Shown here: one piece after another, positions 35,418 through 47,931 of the stretch
How the letters are laid out: each line of letters begins with the position of its first letter
Numbering within the stretch: position 1 is the first letter of the stretch
DNA from: Antennarius striatus
Taxonomy: Eukaryota; Chordata; Actinopteri; Lophiiformes; Antennariidae
Direction of reading: 5' to 3'
Length of the DNA stretch: 64,000 nt
NCBI RefSeq assembly: GCF_040054535.1
Contig: NC_090797.1
Coordinates: forward strand, 13,593,001-13,657,000
Made by a program: the position numbers and the translations under genes
Notes under the pieces: generated by a model
Databases searched by the model: none
What the model was told of the DNA's origin: nothing
What the model saw: only the letters and a program-made list of their open reading frames with translations

Positions 35418-36407
35418 ACTGCAGCTTTTCTCCACTGCTCACAGGTCAAAATTACACACAGCATCATGTGGTTAAGCAGAATAGCTGTCCATTTTCACCC
35501 ACCTGAGTTTCAGTAGGCCATTGAGTGAACTTGACTTGCAAGTACAGTACATCATGGCAGTAAGAGAGGAGGATGAAGCCATGCACGCATTGTGAGAGGG
35601 CTGGGAGACCACGGGCAGCCAATGTAGGGCCTTAACCAGCTCCCTTGCGTTGGGAGTTTTCCAATGAATCGTTTTTGTGAGGCTTTGACTATAGACGACG
35701 ATGTCCCCGAGGTCTTTGCCACGTTACCCTGATAAACAATATGTTTGAACTATTTGCCACTGCAGTCTTCCGATGAGAGGTGAAGCTACCTGTCTTGATT
35801 TCACAAACATTCTGTGTCCCTGGGATTTTATTTTGACCCCCAGTCTTGTGATTACAATGTTTTGCAGTTAATCTAACTTTGACATGCCCAACCGAGTGTT
35901 TTTGTCTTTCGCATGTCATTCACAAGATTTGCTCTTTTTTATTCCTGTCACGACAGTGGGCTGCGCTACCAGCTCGGCTAGCTATCGGTTACCTCCTGGT
36001 TTATCAACTGTGGTCCCCTTGTTGGATCATCGCCAGACAGTTTTCAGTGCTTTCCATTAGGTCCAAGGCTCTCACCGTCAAAAACACAGCTATTGCATAT
36101 TCAAAGTTATGTTATTGTTCCTTTCCTATCGGCTCTGACACTTATTTGCAATTGCAGAGATAGCAGTCACCAATAGTCAAGCTACATTACAACGTCAACG
36201 TGAATAACGTCCCAAACATCTTATTCCAACTAAATGAAGTCAGAGTATTTTACTAAAACTTTGGATTGAGGACTAATCAGGGGATGATCAAACTCCAAAG
36301 ATTTCAGTCTCTACAGACCATCAATTTCTATGCAAATGGTCATGACTATGTAGTTGTGGACTGATTTGGATGTGTTTTTGATTAGTCCATGTTATCAGGA
36401 CTTTGAA

Positions 36408-36478
36408 GCATTGGTGGTTCAGTGGTAGAATTCTCGCCTGCCACGCGGGAGGCCCGGGTTCGATTCCCGGCCAATGCA
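36408..36478 (+). tRNA. tRNA-Gly (GCC)
   Basis: C29/C50 form. Confidence 0.97.
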
Positions 36479-36892
36479 AAAGGCCTTTTGACTTAATGGT
36501 GTGGGACTGAAAAATAGCTCAACAAGTTGTACTCTGAAGAAATGTGTTTGACGTGACCCATACTGGTACTTTAAACTTTGGCTTAGGTTGTCTCAAATTG
36601 TGGACGCAGCGCCGAAACCAACTATCCAATACACCCAAGAGAAATATTGAGAGTCTCTCAATATGCATACTTGTCTGTACTGGTCCATCACGTGAAATGC
36701 TCCTTTGGAGAAACGGTGTGGTCCTGTGGTGCCATTAGGTGATTGTCATCATCTCTTGCAGCAGAAACCCATGCCGTATGGTGGAACAGTTGAATTTCAG
36801 ACTGGTGACTTGCATTACAGCTTGAGGATTGTACATTTAAATTTACTATCAATGCGTCTTGGTTTGACGTAGGTGAACTTACCAAGCTAGTC

Positions 36893-36975
36893 GTCAGGAT
36901 GGCCGAGCGGTCTAAGGCGCTGCGTTCAGGTCGTAGTCTCCCCTGGAGGCGTGGGTTCAAATCCCACTTCTGACA
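36893..36975 (+). tRNA. tRNA-Leu (CAG), T41 variant
   Basis: Shares leader ACCAAGCTAGTC and the T41 wobble with the copy at 35,335, but its acceptor stem is intact. Confidence 0.94.
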
Positions 36976-37965
36976 ACTGCAGCTTTTCTCCACTGCTCAC
37001 AGGTCAAAATTACACACAGCATCATGTGGTTAAGCAGAATAGCTGTCCATTTTCACCCACCTGAGTTTCAGTAGGCCATTGAGTGAACTTGACTTGCAAG
37101 TACAGTACATCATGGCAGTAAGAGAGGAGGATGAAGCCATGCACCCATTGTGAGAGGGCTGGGAGACCACGGGCAGCCAATGTAGGGCCTTAACCAGCTC
37201 CCTTGCGTTGGGAGTTTTCCAATGAATCGTTTTTGTGAGGCTTTGACTATAGACGACGATGTCCCCGAGGTCTTTGCCACGTTACCCTGATAAACAATAT
37301 GTTTGAACTATTTGCCACTGCAGTCTTCCGATGAGAGGTGAAGCTACCTGTCTTGATTTCACAAACATTCTGTGTCCCTGGGATGTTATTTTGACCCCCA
37401 GTCTTGTGATTACAATGTTTTGCAGTTAATCTAACTTTGACATGCCCAACCGAGTGTTTTTGTCTTTCGCATGTCATTCACAAGATTTGCTCTTTTTTAT
37501 TCCTGTCACGACAGTGGGCTGCGCTACCAGCTCGGCTAGCTATCGGTTACCTCCTGGTTTATCAAATGTGGTCCCCTTGTTGGATCATCGCCAGACAGTT
37601 TTCAGTGCTTTCCATTAGGTCCAAGGCTCTCACCGTCAAAAACACAACTATTGCATTGTCAAAGTTATGTTATTGTTCCTTTCCTATCAGCTCTGACACT
37701 TATTTGCAATTGCAGAGATAGCAGTCACCAATAGTCAAGCTACATTACAACGTCAACGTGAATAACGTCCCAAACATCTTATTCCAACTAAATGCAGTCA
37801 GAGTATTCTACTAAAACTTTGGATTGAGGACTAATCAGGTGATGATCAAACTCCAAAGATTTCAGTCTCTACAGACCATCAATTTCTATGCAAATGGTCA
37901 TGACTATGTAGTTGTGGACTGATTTGGATGTGTTTTTGATTAGTCCATGTTATCAGGACTTTGAA

Positions 37966-38036
37966 GCATTGGTGGTTCAGTGGTAGAATTCTCGCCTGCC
38001 ACGCGGGAGGCCCGGGTTCGATTCCCGGCCAATGCA
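37966..38036 (+). tRNA. tRNA-Gly (GCC)
   Basis: C29/C50 form. Confidence 0.97.
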
Positions 38037-38450
38037 AAAGGCCTTTTGACTTAATGGTGTTGGACTGAAAAATAGCTCAACAAGTTGTACTCTGAAGAAA
38101 TGTGTTTGACGTGACCCATACCGGTACTTTAAACTTTGGCTTAGGTTGTCTCAAATTGTGGACGCAGCGCCGAAACCAACTATCCAATACACCCAAGAGA
38201 AACATTGAGAGTCTCTCAACATGCATACTTGTCTGTACTGGTCCATCACGTGAAATGCTCCTTTGGAGAAACGGTGTGGTCTTGTGGTGCCATTAGGTGA
38301 TTGTCATCGTCTCTTGCAGCAGAAACCCATGCCGTATGATGGAACAGTTGAATTTCAGACTGGTGACTTGCATTACAGCTTGAGGATTGTACATTTAAAT
38401 TTACTATCGATGCGTCTTGGTTTGACGTAGGTGAACTTACACAGCAAGTC

Positions 38451-38533
38451 GTCAGGATGGCCGAGCGGTCTAAGGCGCTGCGTTCAGGTCGCAGTCTCCC
38501 CTGGAGGCGTGGGTTCAAATCCCACTTCTGACA
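38451..38533 (+). tRNA. tRNA-Leu (CAG)
   Basis: Matches the 250-332 form. The downstream spacer is a hybrid: GAGTTTCAG of the short class joined to the 12-bp insertion of the long class. Confidence 0.97.
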
Positions 38534-39535
38534 ACTGCAGCTTTTCTCCACTGCTCACAGGTCAAAATTACACACAGCATCATGTGGTTAAGCAGAATAG
38601 CTGTCCATTTTCACCCACCTGAGTTTCAGTAAGCCATAGAGCCAACCATTGAGTGAACTTGACTTGCAAGTACAGTACATCATGGCAGTAAGAGAGGAGG
38701 ATGAAGCCATGCACCCATCGTGAGAGGCCTGGGAAACCACGGGCAGCCAATGTAGGGCCTTAATCAGCTCCCTTGCGTTGGGAGTTTTCCAATGAATCGT
38801 TTTTGTGAGGCTTTGACTATAGACGACGATGTCCCCGAGGTCTTTGCCACGTTACCCTGATAAACAATATGTTTGAACTATTTGCCACTGCAGTCTTCCG
38901 ATGAGAGGTGAAGCTACCTGTCTTGATTTCACAAACAATCTGTGTCCCTGGGATGTTATTTTGACCCCCAATCTTGTGATTACAATGTTTTGCAGTTAAT
39001 CTAACTTTGACATGCCCAACCGAGTGTTTTTGTCTTTCGCATGTCATTCACAAGATTTGCTCTTTTTTATTCCTGTCACGACAGTGGGCTGCGCTACCAG
39101 CTCGGCTAGCTATCGGTTACCTCCTGGTTTATCAAATGTGGTCCCCTTGTTGGATCATCGCCAGACAGTTTTCAGTGCTTTCCATTAGGTCCAAGGCTCT
39201 CACCGTCAAAAACACAGCTATTGCATTGTCAAAGTTATGTTATTGTTCCTTTCCTATCGGCTCTGACACTTGTTTGCAATTGCAGAGATAGCAGTCACCA
39301 ATAGTCAAGCTACATTACAACGTCAACGTGAATAACGTCCCAAAAGTCTCAATCCAACTAAATGCAGTAAGAGTATTTTACTAAAACTTTGGATTGAGGA
39401 CTAATCAGGGGATGATCAAACTCCAAAGATTTCAGTCTCTATAGGCCATCAATTTCTATGCAAATGGTCATGACTATGTAGTTGTGGACTGATTTGGATG
39501 TGTTTTTGATTAGTCCATGTTATCAGGACTTTGAA

Positions 39536-39606
39536 GCATTGGTGGTTCAGTGGTAGAATTCTCGCCTGCCACGCGGGAGGCCCGGGTTCGATTCCCGGCC
39601 AATGCA
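39536..39606 (+). tRNA. tRNA-Gly (GCC)
   Basis: C29/C50 form. Its duplicate lies at 60,385. Confidence 0.97.
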
Positions 39607-40020
39607 AAAGGCCTTTTGACTTAATGGTGTGGGACTGAAAAATAGCTCAACAAGTTGTACTTTGAAGAAATGTGTTTGACGTGACCCATACTGGTACTTT
39701 AAACTTTGGCTTAGGTTGTCTCAAATTGTGGACGCAGCGCCGAAACCAACTGTCCAATACACCCAAGAGAAACATTGAGAGTCTCTCAATATGAATACTT
39801 GTCTGTACTGGTCCAGCACGTGAAATGCTCCTTTGGAGAAACGGTGTGGTCTTGTGGTGCCATTAGGTGATTGTCATCGTCTCTTGCAGCAGAAACCCAT
39901 GCCGTATGATGGAACAGTTGAATTTCAGACTGGTGACTTGCATTACAGCTTGAGGATTGTACATTTAAATTTACTATCGATGCGTCTTGGTTTGACGTAG
40001 GTGAACTTACACAGCAAGTC

Positions 40021-40103
40021 GTCAGGATGGCCGAGCGGTCTAAGGCGCTGCGTTCAGGTCGCAGTCTCCCCTGGAGGCGTGGGTTCAAATCCCACTTCTG
40101 ACA
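40021..40103 (+). tRNA. tRNA-Leu (CAG)
   Basis: Matches the 250-332 form, in a unit with the same hybrid spacer as the one before it. Confidence 0.97.
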
Positions 40104-41105
40104 ACTGCAGCTTTTCTCCACTGCTCACAGGTCAAAATTACACACAGCATCATGTGGTTAAGCAGAATAGCTGTCCATTTTCACCCACCTGAGTTTCAGT
40201 AAGCCATAGAGCCAACCATTGAGTGAACTTGACTTGCAAGTACAGTACATCATGGCAGTAAGAGAGGAGGATGAAGCCATGCACCCATCGTGAGAGGCCT
40301 GGGAAACCACGGGCAGCCAATGTAGGGCCTTTATCAGCTCCCTTGCGTTGGGAGTTTTCCAATGAATCGTTTTATTGAGGCTTTGACTATAGACGACGAT
40401 GTCCCCGAGGTCTTTGCCACGTTACCCTGATAAACAATATGTTTGAACTATTTGCCACTGCAGTCTTCCGATGAGAGGTGAAGCTACCTGTCTTGATTTC
40501 ACAAACAATCTGTGTCCCTGGGATGTTATTTTGACCCCCAATCTTGTGATTACAATGTTTTGCAGTTAATCTAACTTTGACATGCCCAACCGAGTGTTTT
40601 TGTCTTTCGCATGTCATTCACAAGATTTGCTCTTTTTTATTCCTGTCACGACAGTGGGCTGCGCTACCAGCTCGGCTAGCTATCGGTTACCTCCTGGTTT
40701 ATCAAATGTGGTCCCCTTGTTGGATCATCGCCAGACAGTTTTCAGTGCTTTCCATTAGGTCCAAGGCTCTCACCGTCAAAAACACAGCTATTGCATTGTC
40801 AAAGTTATGTTATTGTTCCTTTCCTATCGGCTCTGACACTTGTTTGCAATTGCAGAGATAGCAGTCACCAATAGTCAAGCTACATTACAACGTCAACGTG
40901 AATAACGTCCCAAACATCTCAATCCAACTAAATGCAGTAAGAGTATTTTACTAAAACTTTGGATTGAGGACTAATCAGGGGATGATCAAACTCCAAAGAT
41001 TTCAGTCTCTATAGACCATCAATTTCTATGCAAATGGTCATGACTATGTAGTTGTGGACTGATTTGGATGCGTTTTTGATTAGTCCATGTTATCAGGACT
41101 TTGAA

Positions 41106-41176
41106 GCATTGGTGGTTCAGTGGTAGAATTCTTGCCTGTCACGCGGGAGGCCCGGGTTCGATTCCCGGCCAATGCA
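41106..41176 (+). tRNA. tRNA-Gly body with Asp anticodon (GTC)
   Basis: C35 to T changes loop CTGCCAC to CTGTCAC, so the anticodon reads GTC and would decode GAC/GAU (Asp). Acceptor, D and T arms and both promoter boxes stay those of tRNA-Gly (T29/C50 form), and the TTTT terminator is present. Eukaryotic GlyRS relies on C35 and C36, so glycine charging should fall. G34, U35, C36, C38 and G10-U25 are aspartate identity features, but the discriminator is A where tRNA-Asp has G. It could be dead, poorly charged or a mistranslator. Confidence 0.85.
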
Positions 41177-41590
41177 AAAGGCCTTTTGACTTAATGGTGT
41201 GGGACTGAAAAATAGCTCAACAAGTTGTACTCTGAAGAAATGTGTTTGACGTGACCCATACTGGTACTTTAAACTTTGGCTTAGGTTGTCTCAAATTGTG
41301 GACGCAGTGCCGAAACCAACTATCCAATACACCCAAGAGAAATATTGAGAGTCTCTCAATATGCATACTTGTCTGTACTGGTCCATCACGTGAAATGCTC
41401 CTTTGGAGAAACGGTGTGGTCCTGTGGTGCCATTAAGTGATTGTCATCGTCTCTTGCAGCAGAAACCCATGCCGTATGGTGGAACAGTTGAATTTCAGAC
41501 TGGTGACTTGCATTACAGCTTGAGGATTGTACATTTAAATTTACTATCAATGCGTCTTGGTTTGACGTAGGTGAACTTACCAAGATAGTC

Positions 41591-41673
41591 GTCAGGATGG
41601 CCGAGCGGTCTAAGGCGCTGCGTTCAGGTCGCAGTCTCCCCTGGAGGCGTGGGTTCAAATCCCACTTCTGACA
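41591..41673 (+). tRNA. tRNA-Leu (CAG)
   Basis: Standard body with leader ACCAAGATAGTC, one base from the type at 36,893. Confidence 0.97.
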
Positions 41674-42663
41674 ACTGCAGCTTTTCTCCACTGCTCACAG
41701 GTCAAAATTACACACAGCATCATGTGGTTAAGCAGAATAGCTGTCCATTTTCACCCACCTGAGTTTCAGTAGGCCATTGAGTGAACTTGACTTGCAAGTA
41801 CAGTACATCATGGCAGTAAGAGAGGAGGATGAAGCCATGCACCCATCGTGAGAGGCCTGGGAGACCACGGGAAGCCAATGTAGGGCCTTAACCAGCTCCC
41901 TTGCGTTGGGAGTTTTCCAATGAATCTTTTTTGTGAGGCTTTGACTATAGACGACGATGTCCCCGAAGTCTTTGCCACGTTACCCTGATAAACAATATGT
42001 TTCAATTATTTGCCACTGCAGTCTTCCGATGAGAGGTGCAGCTACCTGTCTTGATTTCACAAACAATATGTTTCCCTGGGATGTTATTTTGACCCCCAGT
42101 CTTTTGATTACAATGTTTTGCAGTTAATCTAACTTTGACATGCCCAACCGAGTGTTTTTGTCTTTCGCATGTCATTCACAAGATTTGCTCTTTTTTATTC
42201 CTGTCACGACAGTGGGCTGCGCTACCAGCTCGGCTAGCTATCGGTTACCTCCTGGGTTATCAGCTGTGGTCCCCTTTTTGGATCATCGCCAGACAGTTTT
42301 CAGTGCTTTCCATTAGGTCCAAGGCTCTCACCGTCAAAAACACAGCTATTGCATTGTCAAAGTTATGTTATTGTTCCTTTCCTATCGGTTCTGACACTTA
42401 TTTGCAATTGCAGAGATAGCAGTCACCAATAGTCAAGCTACATTACAACGTCAACGTGAATAACGTCCCAAACATCTTATTCCAACTAAATGCAGTCAGA
42501 GTATTTTACTAAAACGTTGGATTGAGGACTAATCAGGGGATGATCAAACTCCAAAGATTTCAGTCTCTACAGACCATCAATTTCTATGCAAATGGTCATG
42601 ACTATGTAGTTGTGGACTGATTTGGATGCGTTTTTGATTAGTCCATGTTATCAGGACTTTGAA

Positions 42664-42734
42664 GTATTGATGGTTCAGTGGTAGAATTCTTGCCTGCCAC
42701 GCGGGAGGCCCGGGTTCGATTCCCGGCCAATGCA
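42664..42734 (+). tRNA. tRNA-Gly (GCC), acceptor-stem variant
   Basis: C2 to T and G7 to A give a T2-G71 wobble and an A7-C66 mismatch. Pair C2-G71 is a known glycine identity element, so charging may be reduced. The same allele recurs at 61,955. Confidence 0.8.
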
Positions 42735-43099
42735 AAAGGCCTTTTGACTTAATGGTGTGGGACTGAAAAATATCTCAACAAGTTGTACTCTGAAGAAATG
42801 TGTTTGACGTGACCCATACTGGTACTTTAAACTTTGGCTTAGGTTGTCTCAAATTGTGGACGCAGCGCCGAAACCAACTATCCAATACACCCAAGAGAAA
42901 TACTAAGAGTCTCTCAATATGCATACTTGTCTGTACTGGTCCATCACGTGAAATGCTCCTTTGGAGAAACGGTGTGGTCCTGTGGTGCCATTAGGTGATT
43001 GTCATCATCTCTTGCAGCAGAAACCCGTGCCGTATGGTGGAACAGTTGAATTTCAGACTGGTGACTTGCATTACAGCTTGAGGATTGTGCATTGAAATT

Positions 43100-43260
43100 T
43101 ACTATCAATGCGTCTATCACTTGCTATCACTTGCAAGTACAGTACATCATGGCAGTAAGAGAGGAGGATGAAGCCATACACCCATCGTGAGAGGCCTGGG
43201 AGACCACGGGCAGCCAATGTAGGGCCTTAACCAGCTCCTTTGCGTTGGGAGATTTCCAGT
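43100..43260 (+). repeat. Unit with tRNA-Leu deleted
   Basis: A deletion of over 200 bp joins AATGCGTCT to TTGCAAGTACAG and removes tRNA-Leu with its leader and terminator. The join carries a short direct repeat, ATCACTTGC twice (43,116-43,134). A second, 15-bp deletion lies just before 43,259. The same structure is found at 62,401. Confidence 0.9.
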
Positions 43261-43989
43261 GAGGCTTTGACTATAGACGACGATGTCCCCGAGGTCTTTG
43301 CCACGTTACCCTGATAAACAATATGTTTGAACTATTTGCCACTGCAGTCTTCCGATGAGAGGTGAAGCTACCTGTCTTGATTTCACAAACATTCTGTGTC
43401 CCTGGGATGTTATTTTGACCCCCAGTCTTGTGATTACAATGTTTTGCAGTTAATCTAACTTTGACATGCCCAACCGAGTGTTTTTGTCTTTCGCATGTCA
43501 TTCACAAGATTTGCTCTTTTTTATTCCTGTCACGACAGTGGGCTGCGCTACCAGCTCGGCTAGCTATCGGTTACCTCCTGGTTTATCAACTGTGGTCCCC
43601 TTGTTGGATCATCGCCAGACAGTTTTCAGTGCTTTCCATTAGGTCCAAGGCTCTCACCGTCAAAAACACAGCTATTGCATTGTCAAAGTTATGTTATTGT
43701 TCCTTGCCTATCGGCTCTGACACTTATTTGCAATTGCAGAGATAGCAGTCATCAATAGTCAAGCTACATTACAACGTCAACGTGAATAACGTCCCAAACA
43801 TCTCAATCCAACTAAATGCAGTAAGAGTATTTTACTAAAACTTTGGATTGAGGACTAATCAGGGGATGATCAAACTCCAAAGATTTCAGTCTCTATAGAC
43901 CATCAATTTCTATGCAAATGGTCATGACTATGTAGTTGTGGACTGATTTGGATGCGTTTTTGATTAGTCCATGTTATCAGGACTTTGAA

Positions 43990-44060
43990 GCATTGGTGGT
44001 TCAGTGGTAGAATTCTTGCCTGCCACGCGGGAGGCCCGGGTTCGATTCCCGGCCAATGCA
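43990..44060 (+). tRNA. tRNA-Gly (GCC)
   Basis: T29/C50 form; duplicate of the copy at 7,555. The unit's own tRNA-Leu is deleted. Confidence 0.97.
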
Positions 44061-44474
44061 AAAGGCCTTTTGACTTAATGGTGTGGGACTGAAAAATAGC
44101 TCAACAAGTTGTACTCTGAAGAAATGTGTTTGACGTGACCCATACTGGTACTTTAAACTTTGGCTTAGGTTGTCTCAAATTGTGGACGCAGCGCCGAAAC
44201 CAACTATCCAATATACCCAAGAGAAACATTGAGAGTCTCTCAACATGCATACTTGTCTGTACTGGTCCATCACGTGAAATGCTCCTTTGGAGAAACGGTG
44301 TGGTCTTGTGGTGCCATTAGGTGATTGTCATCGTCTCTTGCAGCAGAAACCCATGCCGTATGATGGAACAGTTGAATTTCAGACTGGTGACTTGCATTAC
44401 AGCTTGAGGATTGTACATTTAAATTTACTATCGATGCGTCTTGGTTTGACGTAGGTGAACTTACACAGCAAGTC

Positions 44475-44557
44475 GTCAGGATGGTCGAGCGGTCTAAGGC
44501 GCTGCGTTCAGGTCGCAGTCTCCCCTGGAGGCGTGGGTTCAAATCCCACTTCTGACA
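44475..44557 (+). tRNA. tRNA-Leu (CAG), T11 variant
   Basis: Duplicate of the copy at 8,040. Confidence 0.94.
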
Positions 44558-45559
44558 ACTGCAGCTTTTCTCCACTGCTCACAGGTCAAAATTACACACA
44601 GCATCATGTGGTTAAGCAGAATAGCTGTCCATTTTCACCCACCTGGGTTTCAGTAAGCCATAGAGCCAACCATTGAGTGAACTTGACTTGCAAGTACAGT
44701 ACATCATGGCAGTAAGAGAGGAGGATGAAGCCATGCACCCATCGTGAGAGGCCTGGGAAACCACGGGCAGCGAATGTAGGGCCTTAATCAGCTCCCTTGC
44801 GTTGGGAGTTTTCCAATGAATCTTTTTTGTGAGGCTTTGACTATAGACGACGATGTCCCCGAGGTCTTTGCCACGTTACCCTGATAAACAATATGTTTGA
44901 ACTATTTGCCACTGCAGTCTTCCGATGAGAGGTGAAGCTACCTGTCTTGATTTCACAAACAATCTGTGTCCCTGGGATGTTATTTTGACCCCCAATCTTG
45001 TGATTACAATGTTTTGCAGTTAATCTAACTTTGACATGCCCAACCGAGTGTTTTTGTCTTTCGCATGTCATTCACAAGATTTGCTCTTTTTTATTCCTGT
45101 CACGACAGTGGGCTGCGCTACCAGCTCGGCTAACTATCGGTTACCTCCTGGTTTATCAACTGTGGTCCCCTTGTTGGATCACCGCCAGACAGTTTTCAGT
45201 GCTTTCCATTAGGTCCAAGACTCTCACCGTCAAAAAGACAGCTATTGCATTGTCAAAGTTATGTTATTGTTCCTTTCCTATCGGCTCTGACACTTATTTG
45301 CAATTGCAGAGATAGCAGTCACCAATAGTCAAGCTACATTACAACGTCAACGTGAATAACGTCCCAAACATCTTATTCCAACTAAATGCAGTCAGAGTAT
45401 TTTACTAAAACTTTGGATTGAGGACTAATCAGGTGATGATCAAACTCCAAAGATTTCAGTCTCTACAGACCATCAATTTCTATGCAAATGGTCATGACTA
45501 TGTAGTTGTGGACTGATTTGGATGCGTTTTTGATTAGTCCATGTTATCAGGACTTTGAA

Positions 45560-45630
45560 GCATTGGTGGTTCAGTGGTAGAATTCTCGCCTGCCACGCGG
45601 GAGGCCTGGGTTCGATTCCCGGCCAATGCA
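45560..45630 (+). tRNA. tRNA-Gly (GCC)
   Basis: C29/T50 form; duplicate of the copy at 9,125. Confidence 0.97.
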
Positions 45631-45720
45631 AAAGGCCTTTTGACTTAATGGTGTGGGATTGAAAAATAGCTCAACAAGTTGTACTTTGAAGAAATGTGTT
45701 TGACGTGACCCATACCGGTA

Positions 45721-46446
45721 CTTTAAACTTTGGCTTAGGTTGTCTCAAATTGTGGACGCAGCGCCGAAACCAACTGTCCAATACACCCAAGAGAAACATT
45801 GAGAGTCTCTCAATATGAATACTTGTCTGTACTGGTCCATCCAAACAATCTTTTTTGTGAGGCTTTGACTATAGACGACGATGTCCCCGAGGTCTTTGCC
45901 ACGTTACCCTGATAAACAATATTTTTGAACTATTTGCCACTGCAGTCTTCCGATGAGAGGTGAAGCTACCTGTCTTGATTTCACAAACAATCTGTGTCCC
46001 TGGGATGTTATTTTGACCCCCAATCTTGTGATTACAATGTTTTGCAGTTAATCTAACTTTGACATGCCCAACCGAGTGTTTTTGTTTTTGTTTTTTTTTC
46101 AATCCAACTAAATGCAGTAAGAGTATTTTACTAAAACTTTGGATTGAGGACTAATCAGGGGATGATCAAACTCCAAAGATTTCAGTCTCTATAGACCATC
46201 AATTTCTATGCAAATGGTCATGACTATGTAGCTGTGGACTGATTTGGATGCGTTTTTGATTAGTCCATGTTATCAGGACTTTGAAGCATTGGTGGTTCAG
46301 TGGTAGAATTCTTGCCTGCCACGCGGGAGGCCCGGGTTCGATTCCCGGCCAATGCAAAAGGCCTTTTGACTTAATGGTGTGGGACTGAAAAATAGCTCAA
46401 CAAGTTGTACTCTGAAGAAATGTGTTTGACGTGACCCATACTGGTA
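45721..46446 (+). repeat. Truncated unit without tRNA-Leu, second copy
   Basis: Same two deletion joins and T-rich tract as 9,286-10,011. It differs by at least two single bases (T-rich change near 45,922 and TAGCTGTGG near 46,231). Confidence 0.92.
46286..46356 (+). tRNA. tRNA-Gly (GCC) in truncated unit
   Basis: T29/C50 form; duplicate of the copy at 9,851. Confidence 0.97.
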
Positions 46447-46775
46447 CTTTAAACTTTAAACTGGCTTAGGTTGTCTCAAATTGTGGACGCAGCGCCGAAA
46501 CCAACTATCCAATATACCCAAGAGAAACATTGAGAGTCTCTCAACATGCATACTTGTCTGTACTGGTCCATCACGTGAAATGCTCCTTTGGAGAAACGGT
46601 GTGGTCTTGTGGTGCCATTAGGTGATTGTCATCGTCTCTTGCAGCAGAAACCCATGCCGTATGATGGAACAGTTGAATTTCAGACTGGTGACTTGCATTA
46701 CAGCTTGAGGATTGTACATTTAAATTTACTATCGATGCGTCTTGGTTTGACGTAGGTGAACTTACACAGCAAGTC

Positions 46776-46858
46776 GTCAGGATGGTCGAGCGGTCTAAGG
46801 CGCTGCGTTCAGGTCGCAGTCTCCCCTGGAGGCGTGGGTTCAAATCCCACTTCTGACA
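46776..46858 (+). tRNA. tRNA-Leu (CAG), T11 variant
   Basis: Duplicate of the copy at 10,341. Confidence 0.94.
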
Positions 46859-47860
46859 ACTGCAGCTTTTCTCCACTGCTCACAGGTCAAAATTACACAC
46901 AGCATCATGTGGTTAAGCAGAATAGCTGTCCATTTTCACCCACCTGGGTTTCAGTAAGCCATAGAGCCAACCATTGAGTGAACTTGACTTGCAAGTACAG
47001 TACATCATGGTAGTAAGAGAGGAGGATGAAGCCATGCACCCATCGTGAGAGGCCTGGGAAACCACGGGCAGCGAATGTAGGGCCTTAATCAGCTCCCTTG
47101 CGTTGGGAGTTTTCCAATGAATCTTTTTTGTGAGGCTTTGACTATAGACGACGATGTCCCCGAGGTCTTTGCCACGTTACCCTGATAAACAATATGTTTG
47201 AACTATTTGCCACTGCAGTCTTCCGATGAGAGGTGAAGCTACCTGTCTTGATTTCACAAACAATCTGTGTCCCTGGGATGTTATTTTGACCCCCAATCTT
47301 GTGATTACAATGTTTTGCAGTTAATCTAACTTTGACATGCCCAACCGAGTGTTTTTGTCTTTCGCATGTCATTCACAAGATTTGCTCTTTTTTATTCCTG
47401 TCACGACAGTGGGCTGCGCTACCAGCTCGGCTAACTATCGGTTACCTCCTGGTTTATCAACTGTGGTCCCCTTGTTGGATCACCGCCAGACAGTTTTCAG
47501 TGCTTTCCATTAGGTCCAAGGCTCTCACCGTCAAAAACACAGCTATTGCATTGTCAAAGTTATGTTATTGTTCCTTTCCTATCGGCTCTGACACTTATTT
47601 GCAATTGCAGAGATAGCAGTCACCAATAGTCAAGCTACATTACAACGTCAACGTGAATAACGTCCCAAACATCTTATTCCAACTAAATGCAGTCAGAGTA
47701 TTTTACTAAAACTTTGGATTGAGGACTAATCAGGTGATGATCAAACTCCAAAGATTTCAGTCTCTACAGACCATCAATTTCTATGCAAATGGTCATGACT
47801 ATGTAGTTGTGGACTGATTTGGATGCGTTTTTGATTAGTCCATGTTATCAGGACTTTGAA

Positions 47861-47931
47861 GCATTGGTGGTTCAGTGGTAGAATTCTCGCCTGCCACGCG
47901 GGAGGCCTGGGTTCGATTCCCGGCCAATGCA
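47861..47931 (+). tRNA. tRNA-Gly (GCC)
   Basis: C29/T50 form; duplicate of the copy at 11,426. Confidence 0.97.

Larger units (their letters stand above)
6824..43258 (+). repeat. 36.4-kb segment duplicated at 43,259
   Basis: Diagnostic variants in this segment recur 36,435 bp downstream, including CCTTGCC near 7,270, the GTCATCAA change near 7,311, the truncated unit at 9,286 and the AAACTTTAAACTGGC form near 10,014. The left limit is placed where the similarity resumes after a copy-specific deletion at 43,259. Confidence 0.75.
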
